From contig CM114271.1 of the NCBI GenBank assembly GCA_050084515.1, positions 1,860,001 to 1,924,000 of the forward strand: DNA of 64,000 nt. The letters are read 5' to 3'. The notes beneath the pieces were generated by a model, which made no database searches, was not told the DNA's origin, and saw nothing but the letters and a program-made list of their open reading frames with translations. The position numbers and the translations under genes were made by a program. Numbering within the stretch: position 1 is the stretch's first letter; every line of letters starts with the position of its first letter. This document shows positions 33,590 through 44,428 of this stretch, in pieces. The DNA comes from Blasia pusilla (Eukaryota > Marchantiophyta > Marchantiopsida > Blasiales).

Positions 33590-34225
33590 TACAAGTGATC
33601 GAAGATTCCAAATCATGAATGATCTTCTATCCAACACTATTATAAGAATCTTATGTGAAGAAGTGATGAAAATCATGCATGGTCTTCTATCCAACACTAT
33701 TATGACAATCTTATATGAAAGAATGTTGGAAATCATGCATGTTTTTATTTCCAATACTATCTTGAAAATCTCATACTTAGAAGTTATTGACATAATGAAT
33801 ATGAGCCAACTTTAAAAAAATTCATAATTTCAATCAATCCTTCAAATGAGATTCTTATAACAATGTTGGATATAAGAATATTCTTGATTCCAATCATTTA
33901 TGCACGAAGGTTTTGCTTAAATGGAATACTCACTTCTTCTTTTTTTAATTTCCCTAACATTCAATTTGGAATTTCCCAATAGACATCCCATCATTGATAT
34001 GACATTTAAATTTTTTACCTATTTAGCAATCAAAAACAAGAATATTCTTCTTCTTTTTTGGAAAATGAAGTTTTAAATCAAGACTTATCATAACTATTCT
34101 TATTTCAGCATTATTATTCCATGTGAAGGAGTAATTGGAATCATGATTGTTCATATATCCAAGGCTCTTAATAATCTTATATGAAGAAGTGATCGGAATC
34201 ATCAATGTTCTTGTATCTATCTAAT
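33590..34225. repeat. 60-bp minisatellite, partly inverted
   Basis: A unit containing AATCATGAATG, then CTTCTATCCAACACTATTAT and AATCTTATATGAAGAAGTGA repeats with a period of about 60 bp at 33600-33780 and 34090-34220. An inverted unit lies at 33840-33905. The same unit, inverted, is present at 37180-37370 on the far side of the LINE. Open frames on both strands here are repeat translation. Confidence 0.75.
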
Positions 34226-34411
34226 CTTCACCTAGAGTTCTCAAAAAATTTTGTGGCAATCTCAAGTGCATAACGAAGTTCAAAAAAGTATTTACTATGG
34301 AATTTCTGAATTTTTTTCAAATTACACAGTATTCACTTTTTGATTGCCACAAAGGCGAAAGAATGTGTGTCACACCAATCATGGAGGATGTGGGTTGTGG
34401 AGTGGAAGAGC

Positions 34412-34708
34412 CATGGTTGCACATAAACGGAAAAACCTGTTCTTAGGATGAACATGGATTGTAAGAGGTGGGGCCCACATTTATATTTCATGATGGAAGG
34501 TAGGGCAATGGAGAGTGGGGAAATAAGGGGGGAGGAACTGGGAGTGGAGAGAGGAAGAAACGAGAAAGTATGGAACACATAAGCAAGTGGGGGGAATGGG
34601 AAAAAAGGAAAGATGGGGCCTATATAGACAAGTCCTTCCACATGATAGACGTAAGTCCATGGACGTGGACATGTTCACCAAAATGAACTTTGTCCATATA
34701 CAATCGTG
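34412..34708. mobile_element. Short inverted-repeat element, copy 2
   Basis: It starts CATGGTTGCACATAAACGG and ends ACTTTGTCCATATACAATCGTG. Flanks are GGAAGAGC and AAAAGAGC (6 of 8). Internal sequence (GGGGCCCACATTTATATTTC and later GGACGTGGACATG) matches copies at 8427 and, inverted, 41396. Non-coding. Confidence 0.65.
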
Positions 34709-34782
34709 AAAAGAGCGTATGAATGGGATAGGGCAAGTCTGACGAGTATGGGAACAAATGCAAGAGCGTAGAGACACACATA

Positions 34783-34969
<187 letters not shown>

Positions 34970-35064
34970 TGAATGAATAGATTTATTGTCCACGGGGACC
35001 CCACAGGGCCATGGGACTTAGTATTGAGAGTTAACAACAAATTTGGAGAGAGAGCAAGCACCAG

Positions 35065-37154
35065 CGAGGGCCTAAGGGGTCCTCACAGCCAGGTGAGTGT
35101 CCCTAGTCTTCACACAACTATGCAAGAATTTAGCAATTTGAGTCTGATTCTGCCTAGTCATGAACAAGAGGACCCCAGGAGCTTGGTGAACAAAGAGATC
35201 CGGGAAGTCAAGCCTAATATGATCGTGAAAGGTGCAATGGAGGAGGTAGTGATGTTCATCATCAACAAGCCCGAGTTGCAAAATCTACAAAATCTGTCCT
35301 CCTTTTCTTCGTGAGAATTTTCCTTTCTCAATCTCCGGTCGTAGAGCCACATCTAAATCTCGCTAATGTATGGCGTAACTTAGTGGGAATGGGGCGAGAG
35401 ATGTAGGAGGCTTCTTTGCATGGATCTCAGATTGTTCATGAGGGTGTGGTAGCGCCTCATTCTTTCACCATTTTTGTGAGAGGAATTCCCCCTGCTTTTC
35501 GAGAGGCGCGGTGTCGGCCCCGATTGATGGCAATGTAATTGTTGTGTTATTGTTCAGCAAGGTCCGTGCGTGGGCGAGCGGAGTCACCGATGGATATTCC
35601 CCATTTCATGAGCCACTCGTGCGAGTCATAGTAGCAATTTTTAGCCCCAAGGGTGGCACTACTTTTTGAAACCACGTAGGCCTTGGCGGATAGGCGATTG
35701 GGATCATCCTCGTAGATATCCTCAAGGTGTTGGAGAAATGTGATCAGATTTTTAACAAAGCATGGATCTCCATTGGTACCTCCCCAAACTCAGCCAATAG
35801 AATGTCGTGGGGAGTGGTTTTCCTAATTCCCGGACTCGATGCATGAAGAGTTTCAGGGGGCCTCAAGGCCTTGGGGCCAAGCCTTGAGGCTGGGACCCCA
35901 CACTTGAGATGCATACTGTGTGGTGGGATCACCAGAGCTTTGAAGAGATGGAGTTTCTGCACAATATGCCAGAGTTCCATTCTTCTGCAATTGGATTGTA
36001 GCAGGTGTAGACCCTCAAGCCTGCATTGATCTTGTTGCGACTCCCATTGGCTCTCCATTCGTTTTTGGGTTTGAGTTGCACCCCCAGGTATATGTACTCA
36101 CCCACAATCTCAATGATCTCCCTTCTCATTCCTTGGCTAAAGGTGAAAGTGTGTGACCGCTGCACCGTAGGGAACTGTGATCCAAAGATGATTATCTTTG
36201 TTTTCAGCAAGTTAACTTCCATGCCCGATTTGTTGAGAAGCTTGAAAGTGCATTCAGGTAAAGTTGGAGCCCATGTGCTGTTCTAGACATCAAAACTATA
36301 TCATCTGCATACATGAGCAGGGGGATGAGGCAGTATGCTAGCTCTGGTGGATCTCCATTCACTCCACAAAGCACCTCTTCAAGTTCGTCAATGTAGAGCC
36401 CAAACAATGTAGGTGAGAGGGGGCATCCTTGTTCGACTCCGGTGTTGGAAGATAAAGTTTCAGATCCGCCCCTCTTAGTGGCAATCTGTGCAAACACCTG
36501 AGCATATGAGACCTTGATTGCTGTAAGTTGTTGTGGTGGGACACCCAACTCTTCAAGTCGTTTCCAAAGGAGCATCCTTGGGACTATGTCAAAGGCCTTC
36601 TTGAAGTCTACAAAACAGCAGAACAATTTACCGGGCTTGTGACCAATTCTCGACTTGGAAGTTTCTTCAATCAGTACCCGGAGTGTGAGAAGGTGATCCA
36701 AGGTGCTATGTGAGTGTCGGAAACCTGCTTGTCCTCTGGCTCGCACCTTCTTTTCTTCAGCCCAGTCGCTGATTTTCCTTTCCAACAGTAGCCCATACAA
36801 CTTGGCCATGAGGGAGCTCACCATGATCGTTCTGTAGTTGGATGGTATCATTGGGTCTCCAACCTTGAAGAGTGGGTATATCGTATTCATTTGCCATTCT
36901 GGTGGGAAGCCGTGTTGAACTGCAGTATTGAACATTTGAGCCTGGCACCCCAAGCCATCCTCTGGTTTGTTATGTAGCCTTTTGATTCTGTCAATGGTGA
37001 CATCGAAGCCCAATGGTGAAGAGGTTAGGGTAGGGGGAATGCCCCTTGAGCCCTTCTTTTCCTTTTCTCCGTTAGGGGAAAGCCCATTCGATGGGCCGTT
37101 TTTATCGAAGTGCATCTTTGTTTGGTGAGAAAGAGAGATACAGAAGAGGCACAA
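35065..37154 (-). pseudogene. 5'-truncated LINE: reverse transcriptase and zinc-knuckle region
   Basis: The minus-strand frame 37154-36204 encodes the fingers and palm of a non-LTR reverse transcriptase: NYRTIMVSSLMAKLYGLLLE, QAGFRHSHSTLDHLL, motif A FVDFKKAFDIVPR, motif B GVEQGCPLSPTLFGLYIDEL and motif C LLMYADDIVLMS. Near 36240 the reading jumps to another frame (SGMEVNLLKTKIIIFGS), then to a third with KALRPPETL and HDILLAEFGEVPMEIHALL, typical of the region after RT. The C-terminal zinc knuckle is split over two frames (CRFC, then DDEHHYLLHC) near 35250. It lacks the N-terminal endonuclease, consistent with 5' truncation at about 37.15 kb. The palm motifs differ from the usual plant L1 form (GLRQGDPLSP), so the clade is uncertain. 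At least three frameshifts make it inactive. Confidence 0.85.
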
Positions 37155-37179
37155 AAATATTTTTATTAAATTTTTGACC

Positions 37180-37370
37180 TAAAAACATTGATGATTCGGA
37201 TCACTCCTTCATATGAGATTGTTAAAATAGTGTAGGATATAAGAACATTCCTCATTCTAATCACTTTTCACATAAGATTATTAGGAGATATAAGAAGATT
37301 CATGATTCTCATCACTTCTTCACATAAGATTGCCTTAATAGAGTTCTAGTAAGAACATTTGTAATAATTT
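37180..37370. repeat. Inverted units of the 60-bp minisatellite
   Basis: Three units read in reverse orientation relative to 33600 (CTTCACATAAGATT, TATAAGAACATTCCTCATTC, TAATCACTT). They flank the LINE on its 5' side. Confidence 0.7.
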
Positions 37371-37404
37371 TTAATTTGGAGCATTATTTACTTCATTATT
37401 TTTT

Positions 37405-37534
37405 CTTTTTCAGAGAGATAGTCCATCCCGGGTGTCTGCTATGGGTTCCAGGGGCGGGCTCACATGCGGGTCGCATAAACCCACGCGGCATGTCCATGGA
37501 CATGTCCGCACTTGTCCGTTTCCGTGCAACCTTG
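37405..37534. mobile_element. Right end of a short inverted-repeat element
   Basis: ATGTCCATGGACATGTCCGC is followed by CTTGTCCGTTTCCGTGCAACCTTG, the canonical right end of the family, with GCGGGC-rich subterminal DNA before it. The matching left end and target duplication were not found, so it is truncated. Confidence 0.65.
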
Positions 37535-39200
37535 ATTATCATCCTCAGGGACGATGAATTGGTCAATGTTCAAAATAACCGAGTTTCTTTGGAAACAATT
37601 CTACTTGAAACTTTTTTGCATAACATATCAAATATCACTAGTTGTCTCTTCTCTCTATTTTCTTATGATTACATGTTTCTCATATTCATTTTGCTTGTGT
37701 GAGTGACTATACGAGATAAACTAGGAGTGAAAAGAAGGTTAGATCTTCCAAAACCAAGGATACTCTTTTGTTTTTTTTTTACATTCCACTTCCTAAGGCC
37801 CCCACCTAATGGATTATAAGTTGAGAGTTTTCTAAATTAAATATTCTAATTAAAACCCTTTATTGCTATCCTAATTCGTTGTTTGTAACGTTCAAGAATC
37901 TCCTCAAAAATCCTATCCTTGTATTTTGTAATGTAAGTCATCGAATTACGTCTTTCTTGTGATTTGATATCGTGATCAAATATGTCCTTCATGGAAGCTC
38001 CTATTTACTTATCTCGCATCTCTTGAGTATCCTTCCACATGAAGAATATGATCAGGATCAAGAAGTTCAATAATCCCAATCACATTCTTTCCGCATAATT
38101 TGGTCGAGATCATAACCTCACTTGATCCCTATCGATATCACCTTTTTTCTTGTTAAATATTGCATTTGAATTTTATATTTGGAAATCTTTAGGAGGCATT
38201 AGGCATTTGGAGGTGGGTTGCAAGACACTTATGCAATTAAAGTTGATGGTGCAACTATAGTGAATCGACAGAAAGAAGTGAAAGTGAATTGTTTGTAACT
38301 ATGAGGTCCCATTTTATGTCTTGGGGTCTACTTTAACCCCAGTTAGCATCCTTTGATCATATTCATTTAGTTTTACCATGGTTGGAAGTCTATCAAAATT
38401 TTGTTACTATTTTGGATGTGTTAATTGATGTTAATATGGGTTAAGTCATCCAGGTCAGAAGAGATGGGATTCCTTGTAGACCTTTCTACACATTATTGAT
38501 CAAAACATTTATCTCATGTTTTTTGGTATTTTTATATGTAAGGGTTCCTCTAGAAATTTATGTCATAAATAACCTTCCTCACTTTGCATACTAAAGAACA
38601 ATAATTTGGATGCTTATATCCATAGGGTTAACATCCAAATTCTACATTATCCTTCATGGATGCGTTGTTTCGCCTATAGCATGATAGACTCCTAACAAGG
38701 GGGGAAATAGTTCCCTAACTCCAACTCAACCTCCTAAGAAGCTAAATGGTTGACACGAAAACCATATTTTTTTCACAATTGTTTAGGGCCTATTCATCCA
38801 ATGTCTTGAGGATCCTATGCATATTGACAAAAATATGATGCGTTGGTTGATGGGCCCTTTTTTGGCTAGAGAGATAGATTCGCACTAACGAGCATGAAAA
38901 GAAATAGATATGCATCCATTAGTATGGTTGATCAGGCCAACGAGGAGGATGGTCATTTGCATAGGCCACCGCCACCGTGGGTTTTAAGTAGGCTGGAGTG
39001 GCGAGTTTTACACGAAAAACTTTCCTCGACTTGGATGCCCACAAGATACGATGCTTACTTATGAACAATTTTTCGAGATGACAATGCAAGAAGTTGGGGA
39101 AAGGGATTGAAGACCCTTTACTTCCATTGACTGATACATGACATGCTACATATATCATTGTATGGGTTGGCATTGCCACAAATCAAGGAGGTCATATAAG
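37535..39200. other. AT-rich DNA, no gene seen
   Basis: Traces of protein-like sequence may exist around 38930-39180, but stops are frequent and I cannot assign them. Confidence 0.4.
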
Positions 39201-39399
39201 GGTTGTTAGCTCATTTGAGTTATCGCTTAACTCTGTTGGATACTAGGGCAATCACGACCCTAAACGGTCATGGTATCATTTTCAACTAATGGCCTTGTCT
39301 AATCTTGTTCTTATGTCCATGGATAGATGGGCATGTAGCAATAAATTAAGTAGATATGTCTTGAGGATCTTGGCCTCATGGAGCTCACACTGTGGAGGT

Positions 39400-39900
39400 A
39401 ATTGTGATTGCTACACGCTTAGAGAGGGTGTTACCATCTTCATGCATAACCAAGCAGAGTCATGAGCTAGGCTTCCCCCAATTTAGGGCCAATTAAAGGC
39501 TATTTAGAGGAACTTGCTATTTATAGTAATTTCCATCTTTATCACATAGTTGATTTCTCAATATGGAAGAGGCCTTTTGATCCGCTATAGATTGTTAAGA
39601 TTAGAGAGAAGACCTATGTGGGAAGGTCATTTGGGAGGACTTGGGAGAGGGTGTACCTTAAGGAGAGAAATTTTGGGTCTTTATTATCTCTTTATTGAAT
39701 CTCCTTCTATGAGACGATAAAGGTATGGTCTCTCTTGCCTTGTGAGTAATTACGAGCTTGTCCCTCAAAGACTGGATTCGGTTTGACATGATAGAAAGCT
39801 TTGTAATGCGAGAGCGTACTTGTATTCTAGATTTATTGAAGCTATTTTGTTATATGATCGTGTATATGTCTAGTTTCCATGATTGAGTCTAGATTTTAGA
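39400..39900 (+). repeat. LTR-like segment, related to 62.4-62.75 kb
   Basis: Shared landmarks in order are GAGGAACTTGCTA-type sequence, CTTGGGAGAGGG, a TAAGGAGAGA block, TTATTGAATCTCCTT / TTGTTGAACCTCTT, TATGGTCTCTCTTGCCTTGT (39725-39744 region), and GGTTTGACATGA. The other copy has a TATATATTCC box at the corresponding place. The promoter-like layout and two dispersed copies suggest LTRs of one family. Exact ends were not found. Confidence 0.45.
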
Positions 39901-40538
39901 TTGTTATGATGTCAAGCCTGTTGGATGGTAACAACGATGTATGTTGTGTATCCATATGTGTGCATATGATAAGCTCAAAATCATACATCCAAAAATTTTT
40001 GATGGTAGATAAATTTTGAAAATTTTATCAACATTGATTGACCAAATTTATTTTTGGCCATTTATTGAACCATATAATATTTACGTTATAAGATCATTTT
40101 TTCAATCAAACCAATGTTTTCATCTTTCCAAGAAAGTTTTGCCTCAACTGGTGAATTCTCCTCTCATCAAATCTTCTCTTCATCTACTTGGAAATCTACT
40201 ACTTGCCAAAGGATTCTTGAGACTCTTCAAATCTATGATACAACATAAAAAATACGAATCGTGTAGGTTAGTGTTTTTTACGTGGTATTATTTACAACCC
40301 CAAGATAGGAAATTCTTATGTACAAGGGTGAGGTAGCTTTGTAGAGAAATCAGAAATCAGCAAGCATGGTCTTACAACAACACTCCTAAGATCTCATTGT
40401 CAAGCCAAAACCACTATCATGGTGAGAGCCTTAGATTATAAACACTTGAGGCAAGAAGGATCATAGCTTTTCCGCCTCATGGAAGGAGGATCAAAAAATT
40501 AATAGAGATGGACCTCCCAAGTTCTCTTTCCTTAGATA

Positions 40539-40541
<3 letters not shown>
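39901..40541. other. AT-rich DNA, no gene seen
   Basis: A 106-codon frame at 40016-40336 is AT-rich and has no motif or neighbour that supports it. Confidence 0.45.

Positions 40542-40579
<38 letters not shown>
40542..40579. repeat. (CT)n microsatellite
   Basis: About 19 CT units. Confidence 0.95.
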
Positions 40580-40581
<2 letters not shown>

Positions 40582-40859
40582 AGCCCTCTCCATGGTGACA
40601 TGTGCACACATATCTCCTGCTCAACCCTAACTGAAGATTTTGGGGTCAAGGAAAATTTTCCTCAAAGAGAAACTTTAAGGCAATTCTACCTAAAATACAG
40701 ATTTTTCCCGAAAAGGTAAGTTTTGCAAAATAACTCTAAATGAACCCAAAAAAAGGGATAACTTGCATACTAAAAATAACCAAGTTCTCTACAGATTATC
40801 CTTGACCTCTTGAGACCAACTTCCAACCTCTCTCCGTTCCACTACAAAAGACGTAATAA

Positions 40860-41257
40860 CGAGGAAGTATAAAATGACATATTCGTGTAAGTAGGCATGT
40901 GTGAGGATCTTGGATGGCGCAAGATAGGGATTTCACTAAAGGGTCTATGATGCAAAAGTGCATCTTGAGTTACCAATGGCATGGCCCCTAGCATGGGTGG
41001 GAGTGACATGGCATAATGGAGAATATGGGAGGAGGATTCACGCCAATCCCGCCCTTTTCTTGCAATCCCCCCCCCCAAATGCTTCCCCACTTTTAGGGAA
41101 GGGCTTGTATGGGAATGCAAGGGCCATGCGCTTAAGGACAAGGAGGCCGGAATGCAACTCAATGGTAAGATTAAGTAAAGGAAAAAAATCATGAAAAATC
41201 TCTTGTTGACAAGTCCGCCCATAGCATGTGCACAAAATTTGTCCATATACAACGTTG
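40860..41257. mobile_element. Eroded short inverted-repeat element
   Basis: The right end AAATTTGTCCATATACAACGTTG matches copies at 8427 and 34412, and the inner GAGAATATGGG and CCATGCGC-type sequence is also similar. The left end is eroded; only CGTGTAAGTAGGCATGTGTG hints at it. Confidence 0.45.
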
Positions 41258-41395
41258 TTGGGGCCTCATCCCAGCACCCCTAACAACAACCAACCTTCTT
41301 GTATGTGGTGCCAAAAATTGACACAATCAAGTAAGTAGACTAAAAAAAATATTACTATAAATCTACTCTAAGTCAATTATGAATGGCTATGGCAT

Positions 41396-41721
41396 CAAGG
41401 TTGTATGTGGACAAAGCTCATGTCTGCAAACATGTCCATGGACTTACGTCTGTCCTATGGAAGGATTTGTCCATGTAATCCCTATCTCCCCCTTCTTTGT
41501 CGTCCCCCCCTCCCACTTGCCTACGTGATTCGCACTTTCTCGTTTCTTCCTCCTCCCACCTCTACTTCCTCTCCTTGTTGCCTTGCTGGCCATTGTCTTG
41601 CATTCCACCATCAGCTATAAGTGTGGGCCTCACCTCTTGCAATCCATGTCGGTAGACATATCCAAACTTTTCCATCCATGTCCGCGTTAGGGACGGACTT
41701 GTCCGTTTTCATGCAAGCATG
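41396..41721. mobile_element. Short inverted-repeat element, copy in reverse orientation
   Basis: It starts CAAGGTTGTATGTGGACAAA and ends CGTTTTCATGCAAGCATG. Flanks are TATGGCAT (41388-41395) and TACGGCAT (41722-41729), 7 of 8. The terminal region carries AACATGTCCATGGACTTACG. Internal sequence is the reverse complement of that in the 34412 copy (TAAGTGTGGGCCTCACC). Confidence 0.7.
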
Positions 41722-42321
41722 TACGGCATGGTTATTATTTGAAAATACAAATTGTTGCAAAAATTTTCATCATCATAACATACCATACAAATTTAGAAAC
41801 ACACTCAGATCTTAAGATCACAACACATAGAAACACACAACATCGACAAGAAAATTTTACTAAAATTTAATATTCTATACCTAGTACATAAGCTTGGACT
41901 CCATAGAGTCATTTGTTAATCTACTACTTCATAATGGACATACATCTTTTAATGTAATAATTAAGATTATGAGGCAGAGTACTATTTTGTCGCGTGGTTA
42001 GTCTCTAATGTGCAATCCACATGTATCTACTGATCAACAAGTTGAGTAATATATATAATTACATGCTCAATTGCAAAACCACAAAGATTTTATTTACATT
42101 CTAGAATTTGGAAAAAAAATCTTAAGATCATGACCCATAGAAACACATAACATCGACATAAAATTCTAGAATCTGGAAAAAAAATCCATAAAATCACTCA
42201 ATTTTCTTTGAGAGATTATGATAAGCATCGCATTTATGTATGTCAAGCAAGATTAAGTAAAATATTGATCACATCCTTTCATTGTATTATCCCAAGCAAC
42301 ATGTATTGGTAATTTGTGTAC
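41722..42321. other. AT-rich DNA, no gene seen
   Basis: A block with CTTAAGATCA, then CATAGAAACACA and ACATCGACA, recurs at about 41812-41850 and 42121-42160. It is a short direct repeat about 309 bp apart. No gene. Confidence 0.55.
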
Positions 42322-42503
42322 CAAATATATATTATTAAAAGAGGACGGGGTTTGGGAAGCCCTCCTATGGTGTTGATACATAAGCTTTCTTAAGCCTCCC
42401 CGTATTCACATGTGTACAATAGCATTTAACTAAGTGCTAACAAGAAGGACTAAGGGTACTAAGGGATTTTTTTCACCCGTGCATCGCGTCGGCAAGATGC
42501 TAG
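42322..42503 (+). mobile_element. Helitron-like element, degraded 5' end
   Basis: It ends with CCCGTGCATCGCGTCGGCAA, then GATG and CTAG followed by T, the typical hairpin-then-CTAG layout. It begins ATATATTATTAAAAGAGGACG, similar to the start of the 10197 element, and shares AGGACTAAGGGTACTAA with it (AGGACTAGAGGTACTAA). The TC start has mutated. Confidence 0.6.
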
Positions 42504-43359
42504 TTTGGTTGTACTATGCAATCTATCTTAAGACAATAATATTTTGCCCAAGCTTCCACATATTATATGGTCCCATCCCATACCCATCCATCCTATAGGT
42601 TGGTATAAATTGTAGATGTGGGATCATAATTGGGATGTGTGCATGTGATTATCACTAAAAATCATCTTTTGAGAACTCTATAATGTTGATTGATAGTTTT
42701 TTCTTTATGAATTGGTTCTAAATATTTTTTCTTCTCAAACTAGCAAAAAGTGCCTCATGCAATTATTACTAGAAACGCTCTTTTTGGGATTCCTATGATA
42801 TTAGTTGTCTTATCTTATGAGTTGGTTGCAAGTGATTCCTCTTTTCAATCCAGCGAATAGTGCATAGTTGTAAGGATAAAGTCTACAGATCCAGACCCAA
42901 TTTTCATTGATTATATCAATTTCCTTTTCTATGAAATCCAATTCTCCACTTAAAGTTGATTTATTTTAATAGATCTTCAAAGATCTCGAGAAAAGAAAAG
43001 AAAATCCACTAAAGAACCTAAAATTATATACCCAAATAAACTTACTTGCATGAAGAACACAAAGCACATATTAAACCCAAAAGAGTCCACTAAAGAACAT
43101 GTAGAAATAACACTCCCCTTCCATACATAAAGAACACAAAGCGCGCACACACACATATAGAACTCACTAAAATACCTTCAAAATAATACATTAACAATAA
43201 ACCAATTACATAAAGAACACGAAGCATCGAAAACCCCTAAACCAAACAAACAAACAAACAACCCGTAAGAAAATGAAACTACTTACAATAAAGAGAAAAA
43301 AAACAAAGCACACACATAAAACCCAAAAGAGCCCGCGAAAATACAAGACACTCACTCAA
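42504..43359. other. AT-rich DNA, no gene seen
   Basis: A diffuse repeat around AAAGAACACAAAGC occurs at about 43052, 43132 and 43212, and an (AAAC)n run lies near 43244-43262. No gene. Confidence 0.5.
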
Positions 43360-43700
43360 TGGGGCTCCAAAAGCCGACAAGGCTCCAGAGATATCCGAAC
43401 AGATATCCGACCAGGGTCTGCCAGTACGGTACCGACTTCCCGCTATGTACACGTGTATCAGAGTCGAGTCACCAGTTCGATTCCTTGGAAAGCGCGAGTA
43501 CACCACCTGGCACGTAGTGACCGGTTCTTCCTATGGGTAGCGGGCCGGGCCGGAAGGCTGGGGCATGCATGCATGGCGCGCCCGGCCCGGCTAGGGTTGA
43601 GCCCGCGTTGCAACTACGGGGCACCATTAAGTGATGCGCCCGTGGGGAAGAGGTGAGGTGTGTCGGGTGTCCGCCCGTTGGAGCATCGTCCCATGTTATT
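43360..43700. other. GC-rich segment with inverted repeat
   Basis: This stretch stands out from the AT-rich surroundings. It contains AGATATCCGA twice and an inverted repeat GCCGGGCCGG / CCGGCCCGGC around a GCATGCATGCATG centre (about 43547-43590). It may be the GC-rich interior of a member of the hAT-like family, but I found no termini. Confidence 0.5.
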
Positions 43701-44210
43701 ATTCCGATATTTATATTATTATTGGGAATCCCATATTGATTCCGATTTCTTTTATTTTTGACATTTGTAAATTTTTCCAATGAAAATATTACGCGTGTCA
43801 AGTTTGATTTATTTTTTACTGCGTTTTATTTTAAACTCTGTGGACTTCTTTTTACTTTTCGGCGGACGTTGTGTACAATAAATTTTACACATCATTAGAA
43901 TATGAATGTTTTAAAATTTGAAAACTTGATTTTAATCTTCCTGTCTCATTTTATTTTAGTAAATGTGTATAACAGGGCATCCTGATGGTTATTATTAATT
44001 GAGAGTGTTTTTTATTTCAAAAATATTTATTTTTTGACCCGTTCCATGATTTGATAATGAAATTTTTATAAAAATAGAAATAAAATTTATACTGATTTGG
44101 AAGTGGAAAAAAGTACGAATAAATTTATTTATTTTTTTGCAATATGAAAATAATAAGGGGTCCCAAAATGTCCCATTCAATTTTTATTTCTAAATTTTTT
44201 TGATATAAAA
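43701..44210. other. AT-rich DNA, no gene seen
   Basis: Nothing beyond AT-rich sequence. Confidence 0.5.
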
Positions 44211-44428
44211 TCTATATTATTATGGGAGAATGTTTTCTTGATTTGCAAACATTTTTCTGTTTGACACGTGCCAACTGGATAGCAAGACAATGTTTCATAT
44301 GCTAGGTGCAACAAGAAAAAAAAAATTGAATTTATGTTCAACATCATTAATCTTTTCCCTTCACGGGCTATGCACTAATTCTTCAAACACTCTTTTATTT
44401 TTCGAATGTTGTACGGGCACCTTACTAG
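44211..44428 (+). mobile_element. Mini-Helitron-like element, copy B
   Basis: It starts TCTATATTATTATGGGAGAA after A, ends GTACGGGCACCTTACTAG before T, and shares its first 60 bp or so with the copy at 18635. Independent positions with the same TC and CTAG ends support the boundaries. Confidence 0.7.
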